This document shows positions 6,246-13,481 of a DNA stretch of 20,805 nucleotides, in pieces. Position 1 is the stretch's first letter. The number at the start of each line of letters is the position of its first letter. Source of the DNA: JBBILG01 sp037445085 (GTDB taxonomy: Bacteria > Pseudomonadota > Gammaproteobacteria > Burkholderiales > Methylophilaceae); NCBI GenBank assembly GCA_037445085.1, contig JBBILG010000025.1, positions 1 through 20,805 of the forward strand. The letters are read 5' to 3'. A program made the translations under genes and the position numbers. The notes beneath the pieces were generated by a model that worked only from the letters and a program-made list of their open reading frames with translations, was not told the DNA's origin and searched no databases.

Positions 6246-6731
6246 ATGCAAAAAACCATGCGCACCCTGCTGCTCGCCATGGCCCTGACGGCTGGCCACG
6301 CCGCCGCGGCCCAGCCGGAGGCGACAGCCCCCGCCGCCTGGCAGGAGACGATGCAGAACGTGCTGTTCAAGGCGCTGAGCCTGACCGGCATCCGCTACCG
6401 CTACGGCGGCAAGTCGCCGGAAACCGGCTTCGACTGCAGCGGCTTCGTGCGCTACGTGTTCGGGCAGGCGGCCGACCTTTCCCTGCCGCACGGCGCCCGC
6501 GCCATCAGCCAGTTGGGCCAAGCCGTGCCGATGGAGCAGTTGCAGCCGGGCGATCTGGTGTTCTTCAACACCTTGAGGAGCGCCTTCTCCCACGTCGGTA
6601 TCTACCTGGGCGAGGGGCGTTTCATCCACGCCCCGTCCAGCGGCGGCGGCATCCACGTCGTCAACATGCACGACCGCTACTGGGCCTTGCGCTACGACGG
6701 CGCGCGCCGGCTGCAGCCCGGCAGCAGCTAG
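6246..6731 (+). CDS. Secreted NlpC/P60-family cysteine peptidase (cell-wall hydrolase)
   Basis: This is a 161-residue exported protein: the signal peptide MQKTMRTLLLAMALTAGHAA (cleavage near residue 22) is followed by a single NlpC/P60 domain. The catalytic Cys64 is in DCSGFVRYVF, His116 is in HVGIYLG and the third polar residue is probably His128 (FIHAPS). The entry motif GIRYRYGGKSPETGFDCSG is typical. These enzymes cut D-Glu-meso-diaminopimelate-type bonds in peptidoglycan stem peptides in the periplasm. The ORF is open upstream to 6144, but those residues are Arg/Pro-rich and lack family character, so I start at 6246 with the signal peptide. It converges on the ABC transporter genes with only 9 bp between stop codons. 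Confidence 0.92.
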   Translation: MQKTMRTLLLAMALTAGHAAAAQPEATAPAAWQETMQNVLFKALSLTGIRYRYGGKSPETGFDCSGFVRYVFGQAADLSLPHGARAISQLGQAVPMEQLQPGDLVFFNTLRSAFSHVGIYLGEGRFIHAPSSGGGIHVVNMHDRYWALRYDGARRLQPGSS

Positions 6732-6740
6732 ACCGGCTGC

Positions 6741-7790
6741 TCAAATTTCCTGACGGGAGAACGCCACGACATGATCGACGTCGAGGCGGATGCCGATTTG
6801 CTCGCCCACCGCGTGGTTGTGGTGCGAGGATACCTGCGCCAGCACCTGGCTGCCGCTCGGCAACCTGAGCCGGTAGATGAAGTCGGCGCCGTGGAAGATC
6901 TTCTGTTCCACCACCGCCCGCAGCGGACTGGCGACGTCGTGCTGGATGTCGTCGGGGCGGATCAGCACTTCCACCGCGCCTTCCCTGGCCGGGCGGTCGA
7001 CATCACCAGCGACGCCGCGCAGCACGCCCAGCTCGATGGCGACCCGGCCGTCGCCGTCCAGCATGCCGGGCAGCAGCACCCCCTGTCCGATGAAACCGGC
7101 GATGAAGCGGTTGCGCGGCCGGTGATAGATGTCGTAGGGCGCGGCCCACTGCTGGATCACGCCGTCGTGCAGCACGCCGACCACGTCGGCCATGGCGAAA
7201 GCCTCGCGCTGGTCGTGCGTCACCAAGAGCGCGGTCATGCCCTCGTGCTTGAGGATGTCGCGCACTTCCAGCGTGAGCTTCTCGCGCAGTTCCACGTCGA
7301 GGTTGGAAAACGCCTCGTCCAGCAGCAGCAGGCGCGGCCGCGGCGCCAGCGCGCGCGCCAGGGCGACGCGCTGCTGCTGCCCGCCGGAGAGCTGATGCGG
7401 ATAGCGGCGCGCGACAGGGGCGAGATCGACCAGCCGCAGCATCTCCTCCACGCGCCGCCGCCGCTCGGCACGCTCCAGCGATCCCAGCCCGAAAGCGATA
7501 TTGGCCGCCACGTCGAGGTGCGGGAACAGGGCGTAGTCCTGGAACATCAGCCCCACGCGCCGCCGCTCCGGTGGCAGGTGCACACCGGGCACGCCGACCG
7601 CCTCGCCGCCGAGGAGGATGCGGCCGGCCTGCAGCGCCTCGAATCCGGCGACGAGGCGCAGTGCCGTGGTCTTGCCGCAGCCTGACGGCCCCAGCAGGCA
7701 GCCGATCTGCCCCGCTTCGAGGTGGAAGCTGATATCGCGCAGAATGGCCTGCCGCCCGTAGGCCTGGGCGACGTGTTCAAGCGTGAGCAT
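6741..7790 (-). CDS. fbpC: Ferric iron ABC transporter ATP-binding protein
   Basis: The 349-residue ABC ATPase shows Walker A GPSGCGKTT (34-42), the Q-loop Gln84, signature LSGGQ (134-138), Walker B LLLLDE (Glu159) and the switch His192. A C-terminal TOBE-like regulatory region (about 240-349) follows, as in FbpC and other CUT1-like/ferric importers. It powers uptake through the fused permease encoded just upstream. The ATG at 7790 lies inside the 3' end of the permease gene (14-bp overlap), indicating translational coupling. The FbpC assignment comes from its operon with an FbpA-like iron-binding protein; the ATPase alone could not separate iron from other substrates. Confidence 0.92.
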   Translation of the reverse strand: MLTLEHVAQAYGRQAILRDISFHLEAGQIGCLLGPSGCGKTTALRLVAGFEALQAGRILLGGEAVGVPGVHLPPERRRVGLMFQDYALFPHLDVAANIAFGLGSLERAERRRRVEEMLRLVDLAPVARRYPHQLSGGQQQRVALARALAPRPRLLLLDEAFSNLDVELREKLTLEVRDILKHEGMTALLVTHDQREAFAMADVVGVLHDGVIQQWAAPYDIYHRPRNRFIAGFIGQGVLLPGMLDGDGRVAIELGVLRGVAGDVDRPAREGAVEVLIRPDDIQHDVASPLRAVVEQKIFHGADFIYRLRLPSGSQVLAQVSSHHNHAVGEQIGIRLDVDHVVAFSRQEI

Positions 7791-9390
7791 GCTCGCGGCT
7801 CCTGATCAGCAGCATCACCGGCAGCAGCCCGGCCAGCACGATGGCCGCCGCGGGCAGCGCCGCCCGCTGCCACTCGCCTTCCGAAGTCATCTCAAAGACG
7901 CGCACGGCCAGGGTATCCCAGCCGAACGGCCGGGTCATCAGGGTGATGGGCAGCTCCTTCATGATGTCGACGAAGACGAGTGCCGCCGCCGTCAGCAATC
8001 CGGCGCGCAGCAGCGGCAGGTGCACGCGCAGCAGGCGGCGGCCGGCGACCGCGCCCAATGACTGCGCCACCTCGTCCAGCGCGCGCGAGACCCGCGCGAG
8101 CCCGGCATCGACCGGCCCGTAGCCCACCGCCAGGAAGCGCGCGCAGTAGGCCAGCAGCATCACCAGCAGCGTGCCGCCCAGCACCTGACCGCCGTCCCTG
8201 CCCAGCACGGCCAGCCATTCGACGAGGCGGTTGTCCAGCCAGGCCACCGGGATGAAAATGCCCACCGCGAGCACCGCGCCGGGCAGGGCGTAGCCCAGCG
8301 TCGCCAGACGGGCGACGGCGCGCATCGCCAGGGTGGGCCGCAGCCGCTGGGCATAGGCGAGCAGCAGCGCAGCCGCCACCACCAGCGCGGTGCCCAGCGC
8401 GGCGAGCAGCAAGGTACGCGAGACGAAGACGAGATAGCGGCTGTCGAAATCCCGGGCAAAGACATCCGCCGCCCAGACGCCGATCTGCCAGACCGGCAGC
8501 ACGAAAGCGACGGCGAATACCAATGCCGACCAGCCGGCAGCCAGCCCGGCGCGCCAGCCCGTAAGCCGAATGCGCCCCATGGCCACCTCGCCCCTGGGCG
8601 AGGCGGCGAAGCTGGTGCGGGCGCGCAACTGCGATTCCAGCAGCACGGCCACGAACACGAACAGGACGAGAATGGAAGCGAGCTGCGAGGCCGCCTGCAG
8701 CGAGAACAGCGAGAACCAGGTTTTGTAGATGGCGGTGGTGAAGGTGTCGTAATTGAACACGGCGACGGTACCGAAATCGGCCAGGGTTTCCATCAGCGCC
8801 AGCAGCAGACCGGCCATGATACCCGGCCGGGCAATCGGCAGCGCCACGCGGAAAAACGCCGCCACGCGGGAGAGCCCCAGGGTCTGTGCCGCTTCCAGCA
8901 TGCGGCCGCCCTGCCCGCGGAAGGCGGCGCTGGCAGTGAGAAAGACGTAAGGGTAGAGCGCCAGCGTCATCACCAGGATCACTCCGCCCCGCGAGCGGAT
9001 CGGCGGATGCCAGGCAACGCCCCAGGTCTCGCGCAGCCAGGTCGGCACGGTGCCGGTGAAATCGAACAGCCCCAGCCAGACGAAAGCGGTAATGTAGGCC
9101 GGCAGGGCCAGCGGCAGCAGCAGCGCCCATGCGAAAAAACGGCGCCCAGGATACTCGCAGGCCGCCGTCAGCCAGGCCAGCGACACCCCCAGCAGGGTGA
9201 CGCCGACCCCCACCCCCAGCACCAGCCAGAAGGTGTTGACCAGGAGTTCCGGCAATACGTGCTGCCACAGATGGCTCCAGATTTCCGCGTCCGGCGCCAG
9301 CAGGGACGCCGCCACCACCGCCACCGGCACGGCGGTGACGGCGGCGATGGGCAGCGCTGCAGCCCAGGCCGGCCAGGAGCGTGCCGTCAC
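7777..9390 (-). CDS. fbpB: Ferric iron ABC transporter permease (two fused permease domains)
   Basis: This 537-residue membrane protein has about 12 hydrophobic segments, organised as two tandem binding-protein-dependent permease domains. Each has an EAA-type loop contacting the ATPase: ALPIARPGIMAGLLLALMET in the first half and LPLLRAGLLTAAALVFVDIM in the second. The fused two-domain layout is typical of FbpB/SfuB ferric iron permeases. The start codon is GTG at 9390-9388, which overlaps the fbpA stop in a GTGA junction. The 3' end overlaps fbpC by 14 bp. The three genes form a tight operon. Confidence 0.93.
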   Translation of the reverse strand: MTARSWPAWAAALPIAAVTAVPVAVVAASLLAPDAEIWSHLWQHVLPELLVNTFWLVLGVGVGVTLLGVSLAWLTAACEYPGRRFFAWALLLPLALPAYITAFVWLGLFDFTGTVPTWLRETWGVAWHPPIRSRGGVILVMTLALYPYVFLTASAAFRGQGGRMLEAAQTLGLSRVAAFFRVALPIARPGIMAGLLLALMETLADFGTVAVFNYDTFTTAIYKTWFSLFSLQAASQLASILVLFVFVAVLLESQLRARTSFAASPRGEVAMGRIRLTGWRAGLAAGWSALVFAVAFVLPVWQIGVWAADVFARDFDSRYLVFVSRTLLLAALGTALVVAAALLLAYAQRLRPTLAMRAVARLATLGYALPGAVLAVGIFIPVAWLDNRLVEWLAVLGRDGGQVLGGTLLVMLLAYCARFLAVGYGPVDAGLARVSRALDEVAQSLGAVAGRRLLRVHLPLLRAGLLTAAALVFVDIMKELPITLMTRPFGWDTLAVRVFEMTSEGEWQRAALPAAAIVLAGLLPVMLLIRSREHAHA

Positions 9391-10547
9391 TTGTAGCCGG
9401 CGCGATCCATCAGCATCACCGCGCGCGCCTGCAGCCTGCCCGCCTCGGAAACGTTGATCAGGTTCTGGCGGAATTCACCCCACGCGGCGACGGCGGCATG
9501 AGGCTGGACAGCCGGGTTGGCCGGGTATTCCAGGTTGACATCGGCATAGAATTGCTGTGCCTTGTCCGAGGACAGCCATTCGAGCAGGCGGACCGCCGCC
9601 CGCGGACGCTTGGCGTGGCGGGTGAGGCCGGCGCCGGAGATGTTGACGTGCGCCCCGCCGTGCCGGTCCTGCGCGTCCTGGTTGGGCCAGAAGACGGCGA
9701 GCGGAAGACCGGGCTTCGCCTGCAGCAGGCGGCCGAAATAGTAGGTGTTGACCAGCGTCACGTCGCACTGGCCGGCGGCGACCGCCTCCATCGCCTTGGT
9801 GTCGTCGGGCAGCGGCGCCGTCGCCAGATTGGCGACCCAGCCGCGCACAATGCGTTCGGTCTTGGCCTCGCCGTGCTCGTGGATCATCATCGCCACCAGC
9901 GACTGGTTGTAGACCTTCTTGGCAGAGCGCAGGCACAGCCGGCCCTTCCATTTCGGATCGGCCAGGTCCTCGTAGGTGGAAAGCGCTTCCGGCTTGACCC
10001 GCGCGGTGTTGTAGACCAGCGTGCGGGCGCGCACCGAAAGGCCGAACCACTGGTTGCCGGGATCGCGCAGGTGCGCGGGAATGTTGGCCTTGAGGGTGGC
10101 AGAATCGACCGGCTGCAGCAGCTTTTCATTGGCCGCCTGCCACAGGTTGCCGGCATCCACGGTGAGCAGGACGTCGGCCGGGGTATTGCGCCCCTCGGCC
10201 TTGAGCCGCGCCAGCAGCGGGCCTTCCTTGTCGGTAATGAACCTGACCCTGACGCCGGTCTCCTGGGTGTAGGCGTCGAACAGCGGCTTGATCAACTGCT
10301 CGTTGCGGGCGGAATAGACCACCACTTCGCCGGCCCACGCGCTGCCGGCGAACAGCAGGGCCGCCAGCATGCCGGCCCAGGGGTGGAGAAGCGGTCTCAA
10401 AAATTGCTGCACAAGGCCGTCCGCGGCGTTGCGCGGTACTCGCTTCCTCGCCGTACTCCGCGTGCTGTCTCGGTCGCGGTGTTCCGGGCGCCTTGCATCC
10501 GACCCTTCTTGCGAATTTTTGAGACCGCTTCTGAGACTGAATTGCAT
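9387..10547 (-). CDS. fbpA: Periplasmic ferric iron-binding protein with repeat-derived insertion in its signal region
   Basis: The body (from about residue 74, GEVVVYSARNEQLIKPLFDA) is an FbpA/AfuA-type solute-binding protein. The adjacent iron-ligand tyrosines Tyr269/Tyr270 are in LVNTYYFGRL, and the fbpBC genes lie downstream. It captures Fe(III) in the periplasm and hands it to FbpB. The ATG at 10547 has a good AAGGA ribosome-binding site 7-8 nt upstream. However, the first 59 residues are abnormal: after MQFSL an Arg-rich stretch encoded by an inverted-repeat element (10387-10532) runs in frame to LLHPWAGMLAALLFAGSAWA, which looks like the rest of a normal signal peptide. The alternative internal start (Met60, ATG at 10370) has no ribosome-binding site and no charged n-region. 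Export competence is uncertain; the downstream frame is intact. Confidence 0.88.
   Translation of the reverse strand: MQFSLRSGLKNSQEGSDARRPEHRDRDSTRSTARKRVPRNAADGLVQQFLRPLLHPWAGMLAALLFAGSAWAGEVVVYSARNEQLIKPLFDAYTQETGVRVRFITDKEGPLLARLKAEGRNTPADVLLTVDAGNLWQAANEKLLQPVDSATLKANIPAHLRDPGNQWFGLSVRARTLVYNTARVKPEALSTYEDLADPKWKGRLCLRSAKKVYNQSLVAMMIHEHGEAKTERIVRGWVANLATAPLPDDTKAMEAVAAGQCDVTLVNTYYFGRLLQAKPGLPLAVFWPNQDAQDRHGGAHVNISGAGLTRHAKRPRAAVRLLEWLSSDKAQQFYADVNLEYPANPAVQPHAAVAAWGEFRQNLINVSEAGRLQARAVMLMDRAGYK
10387..10532. mobile_element. 146-bp MITE-like element with 19-bp perfect terminal inverted repeats
   Basis: AGAAGCGGTCTCAAAAATT (10387-10405) and its exact reverse complement (10514-10532) bound 108 bp of GC-rich sequence with no gene of its own. 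Just inside the ends, homology continues as GC versus CG, then diverges. Read on the minus strand, the sequence before the element ends in CTC and the sequence just after the CCGCTT arm is also CTC. This could be a short target duplication, but the copies overlap the repeat ends. Together with one extra base the insertion equals 147 bp, so it adds 49 codons to fbpA without a frameshift. It is probably a non-autonomous transposable or dispersed repeat; other copies in the genome are expected but cannot be seen here. Confidence 0.75.
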
Positions 10548-10580
10548 GCCTGATCCTTATTGGATGATCCTTGTCGGTTC

Positions 10581-10609
10581 CGGATACCGCCATTCGGGAA
10601 GCGGAACAA
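10581..10609 (-). promoter_or_regulatory. Weak promoter candidate for fbpABC
   Basis: On the minus strand, TTGTTC (10609-10604) and TATCCG (10586-10581) are spaced 17 bp, 34 bp upstream of the fbpA ATG. No Fur box is visible. The leader also holds two copies of AAGGATCA, the second forming the fbpA ribosome-binding site. The operon may instead be read from the TonB receptor promoter. Confidence 0.3.
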
Positions 10610-10622
10610 GTCCCTCATCCCG

Positions 10623-10644
10623 GATTCCGGCTCGCGCCGGAATC
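10623..10644. repeat. REP-like palindrome between TonB receptor and fbpA
   Basis: GATTCCGGC (10623-10631) and GCCGGAATC (10636-10644) are a perfect 9-bp inverted repeat with a TCGC loop, set in CATCCCGGATTCCGGC. I recall this type of sequence as a common dispersed extragenic palindrome in proteobacteria. It may stop or attenuate transcription between the receptor gene and fbpABC, but no T run follows. Confidence 0.6.
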
Positions 10645-10723
10645 ACGGGGCTGAGGCATGTTGCGCGGCCGGTGCGGCTTGCACCCCGGACATGCGTCAC
10701 GGGGCCTGCCGCGGGAGGCGCGC

Positions 10724-12913
10724 CTAGAAATCATACTGCATCCCGACATGAATCAGGCGCGGCATGCCCACCTGGATACCGCGCGTCCTGTCGACGATGT
10801 AGGTCTTGTCGAACAGGTTCTTGCCGGTCACGAACAGCGTGGCCGGCAGCTTTTCCAGCCGGTAGTTGAGCGCCAGGTTCCACACCGTGTAGCTGTCGAT
10901 CACTCCCTGCTGGCCGCTGGCAGTGGGCGCGCTCGTGTTGGCGAAATCGCTGTACTGCTCGCCCACGTGCTGCGCCTCGATCTCGCCGCGGAAGGGGCCA
11001 ATGGCGTAGCCCACCGCGGCGGTGAGCGTGTGTTTGGGGGCATAGGGCTGGCGGTTGCCGGCGACGCTGCCCGCGCTGGGCGCCCCGCTCGCCACGCCCA
11101 CAAACGGCGTGGACTGCTCGGCGGTGGGCAGCCAGGTCCAGGCAAGCCGGCCGAAGAAGCCGCCCTGCAGCTCGGCCTGGGCGCCCAGTTCCAGCCCCTC
11201 GAACAGCGCCTTGCCCTGGGCTAGCGGCGTGCTGCCGCCGGCGATGGAGCCCACGGCGATCAGGTTGTCGTAGTCGGTGCGGAAATAGGCCGTCTGCACG
11301 CTGACGCCGGGCAGCACTTCCGCGCGCAGGCCCAGCTCGAAGTTGGTGGATTCTTCCGGATCGACCTCGGTGACCGTACCGGCGCCGCCGATCAGGTCCT
11401 CCACGCGCGGCGGCGCGAAACCCTTGTGCAGGCTGGTAAAGACGGTAAGCGTCTCCTGCGGATTCCAGGTGATGCCGATGCCCGGCAGGGTCTCGGTGAT
11501 CTTGGTCGAGCCGGTCGTGCCATTCAACCGATTGGTGCGTTCGACCTCGATGTGCTCGTGGCGGACGATGGGGGTGACGCTCACCGTGCCGAAGTCAAAG
11601 CGGTTGGCGAGATAGACGGCATAGGCGTCGGTCTCGCGCAGGTTGTTCTCCGCCAGCGTACCGGTGCGCGCCTTGGGGCTGGCACCGTTGACCTGCCTGC
11701 GGTTCTGATCCTCGAAATGGGCCTTGAACCCGACCTGCAGCTCACCCAGGCCGTGGTCGACCGTCAGGCGCGGCTCGATGCCCCAGGTATCGTACTGGCG
11801 CAGGCGGCCCTGGTTGCAGTTGAACTGGGTGTCGGGATTGACCCGGCGGCCGGCCAGGCGGTGGTCGGTGAACGTGGCGCTCACGCCATCCACGACGAAG
11901 GTGGTGTTGCAGCCGGTGTGCTGTCCATCCTGACTGTTGCTCGACTGCCGCCACCAGTCGCGATCGAACGTGGCGTAGTACAGGTTGGTGACCAGTTGCG
12001 TGTCCTTGCCGAAATCGACCTCGTGGGTGGCCGACAGCCCCATGCGCTTGACGTCGAAATGGTCGTTCTTGAACGGGTTGTAGCGCGCGCCGAGATTGTT
12101 GAATTCGGCCACGGTCAGACCCGAGTAGGTGACGGTGGAATCTTCCGTGTAGTAGTTGGCGCGCAGGGTGAGCGCCTGGCTCGCGCCGATGCCGGTGGTG
12201 AATTTCAGGTTGATGTCGTTGAGCGCGTGCTCCATGTTGTCGCGCGAGCCGTCGCCCTGCTTGCGGGTGGCATCGAGCAGGAAGCCGCCGCCGCCGATAT
12301 TCAGCTTGCCGTTGAAATAATCGCGGTTGCCCAGCGCGCCCTGCACGTAGCCGCCGAATTTCCGCGGCGCGTCGGGCGTGATGTAGTTGATCACCCCACC
12401 CACGGTCTGCGGGCCGAACAGCAGGGAATTGGCGCCTTTCAATACCTCGATGCCGCTGTAGCGATCGATCTGTGGGTGATAGTAGCTGGCGTTGTCGCCG
12501 TAGGGCGCGTAGGCCAGCGGAATGCCGTCTTCCAGCAGGGTGATCTTGGTCGAGCGGGTGGGGTTGAGGCCGCGCATGCCGATGTTGGGGCGGATACCGA
12601 AGCCTTCCTCGTCGCGCACGTGCACGCCCGTCACCTTGCGCAGCGCCTCGTTGACGGTGAACACCCGGCTGCTTTGCAGATCCTTGTCGTCTAACACCTG
12701 TGCCGCGCCGGCGATTTCCGGCAGGTTTTCCAGGCTGCCGATGACGTCCACCCGCGGCAGCTTGATGACGATGTCGTCCTCCTGCGCCTGCGTGGCACCC
12801 GCATCGGGCGCCGTCGCCTCGCCTGCACCCTGCTGCGCCAGCGCTGCGCCGCTGCTGCCCAGCGCTACCGCCAGCGCGGCCGTAAGAACCCGGAACTTTG
12901 TGTGGAATTGCAT
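10724..12913 (-). CDS. TonB-dependent outer-membrane receptor, FecA-like (ferric siderophore/citrate type)
   Basis: The 729-residue receptor starts with a signal peptide (MQFHTKFRVLTAALAVALGS, cleavage after ALAQ or nearby). A plug domain follows (about residues 55-170): VNEALRKVTGVHVRDEEG, IGMRGLNPTRSTKITLLEDG, IEVLKGANSLLFGP and VGGVINYITP. A 22-strand barrel then ends with the terminal aromatic HVGMQYDF. The plug resembles FecA, but no N-terminal signalling domain and no FecIR genes are present, so it should be a plain transporter. A Cys pair in an extracellular loop region (HTGC and FNCNQ) may form a disulfide. I chose the ATG at 12913 because the signal peptide begins there and a GAGG-type site lies upstream; the open frame extends 21 codons further, into the Fur box. 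The exact ligand is unknown. Confidence 0.93.
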   Translation of the reverse strand: MQFHTKFRVLTAALAVALGSSGAALAQQGAGEATAPDAGATQAQEDDIVIKLPRVDVIGSLENLPEIAGAAQVLDDKDLQSSRVFTVNEALRKVTGVHVRDEEGFGIRPNIGMRGLNPTRSTKITLLEDGIPLAYAPYGDNASYYHPQIDRYSGIEVLKGANSLLFGPQTVGGVINYITPDAPRKFGGYVQGALGNRDYFNGKLNIGGGGFLLDATRKQGDGSRDNMEHALNDINLKFTTGIGASQALTLRANYYTEDSTVTYSGLTVAEFNNLGARYNPFKNDHFDVKRMGLSATHEVDFGKDTQLVTNLYYATFDRDWWRQSSNSQDGQHTGCNTTFVVDGVSATFTDHRLAGRRVNPDTQFNCNQGRLRQYDTWGIEPRLTVDHGLGELQVGFKAHFEDQNRRQVNGASPKARTGTLAENNLRETDAYAVYLANRFDFGTVSVTPIVRHEHIEVERTNRLNGTTGSTKITETLPGIGITWNPQETLTVFTSLHKGFAPPRVEDLIGGAGTVTEVDPEESTNFELGLRAEVLPGVSVQTAYFRTDYDNLIAVGSIAGGSTPLAQGKALFEGLELGAQAELQGGFFGRLAWTWLPTAEQSTPFVGVASGAPSAGSVAGNRQPYAPKHTLTAAVGYAIGPFRGEIEAQHVGEQYSDFANTSAPTASGQQGVIDSYTVWNLALNYRLEKLPATLFVTGKNLFDKTYIVDRTRGIQVGMPRLIHVGMQYDF

Positions 12914-12964
12914 GATGAGGAACCTCTTGGTGAATGTATGAACAGGAATTATTGTACGATCGCC

Positions 12965-12993
12965 AATGATAATCATTCCTGTTAATAAATCAA
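12965..12993 (-). promoter_or_regulatory. Fur box and promoter of the TonB-dependent receptor
   Basis: AATGATAATCATT (12965-12977) is a perfect palindrome matching the central 13 bases of the 19-bp Fur consensus. On the minus strand, TTGATT (12993-12988) and TATCAT (12971-12966) are spaced 16 bp, so the Fur box covers the -10 element. An alternative -10, TACAAT (12956-12951), lies just downstream. Either way, Fur-Fe(II) would block the receptor promoter about 52-64 bp upstream of the ATG. Confidence 0.85.
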
Positions 12994-13012
12994 GACCCGC
13001 GTGACGGCATGG

Positions 13013-13025
13013 TCCGCCTGGCGGA
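13013..13025. terminator. Short hairpin after the Rdx-family gene (weak terminator candidate)
   Basis: TCCGC and GCGGA (13013-13017 and 13021-13025) form a 5-bp stem with a 3-nt loop, about 30 bp past the stop of the Rdx gene. No U run follows, so support is weak. Confidence 0.25.
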
Positions 13026-13051
13026 ACGAACGGCAGGAGAGCGGCTGCGGC

Positions 13052-13327
13052 TCAGCGCTCGCTATGGCCGAGCGGCTTATCCGGCGCCACGCGGTCGCGC
13101 ACCAGTTGCTTGAGCTCCCTGGCCTCGGGGAAGCGGCCTGCCTGCCGGCGCGAGAACAGCAGCTCGCCGTCCAGGCGCACCTCGAAGACGCCGCCGCTGC
13201 CGGGCTTGAGGCTCACCCGCGTCAGCTCCCGCTCGAAAGTGGTCAGCAGCTCCTGCGCCAGCCAGGCAGCGCGCAGCAGCCAGCGGCACTGGGTGCAGTA
13301 TTCGATTTCCAGACTGTGTTCCGGCAT
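13052..13327 (-). CDS. SelT/SelW/SelH (Rdx) family thioredoxin-like protein with CxxC
   Basis: This 91-residue protein begins MPEHSLEIEYCTQCRWLLRA. The CxxC at Cys11/Cys14 sits after a first beta strand, as in the Rdx family of selenoprotein W-like proteins. The selenocysteine position is Cys here. The later segments VSLKPGSGGVFEVRLDGELL and FSRRQAGRFPEARELKQLV match the conserved GxFEVxxDGxxxxSRxxxGRFPE pattern of the family. The function is presumed redox-related, but no bacterial substrate is known to me. The ATG at 13327 has AAGGA 8 nt upstream; the open frame continues upstream without family character. It precedes the TonB receptor on the same strand but is separated by the Fur-box promoter. 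Confidence 0.88.
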   Translation of the reverse strand: MPEHSLEIEYCTQCRWLLRAAWLAQELLTTFERELTRVSLKPGSGGVFEVRLDGELLFSRRQAGRFPEARELKQLVRDRVAPDKPLGHSER

Positions 13328-13481
13328 GACGGGGATCCTTGGCAATCCGGATGCCTTACATTCTGCGCACTTTGCATGCCCGCGGCAAATAGCGGAAAAT
13401 AAACCGTTTGGCAAAATCGTGGTCATAATCCCCAACCTGCCCATTGCAAACCCGCTCCTTAAAGAAGGAACTTGATACGAC

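Noticed and set aside
3944..6868. Very long plus-strand open frame (974 codons) opposite the UbiB-like gene and beyond
   Set aside because: It is a shadow of the UbiB and helical-protein genes, rich in Arg/Gln/His as expected for an antisense GC-rich frame, with no recognisable domain.
11426..12694. Plus-strand open frame opposite the TonB receptor
   Set aside because: It is an antisense shadow of a strongly supported receptor, with no signal, domain or ribosome-binding site.
12914..12976. Upstream start for the TonB receptor at 12976
   Set aside because: It would place coding sequence over the Fur box and promoter and put extra residues before a normal signal peptide.
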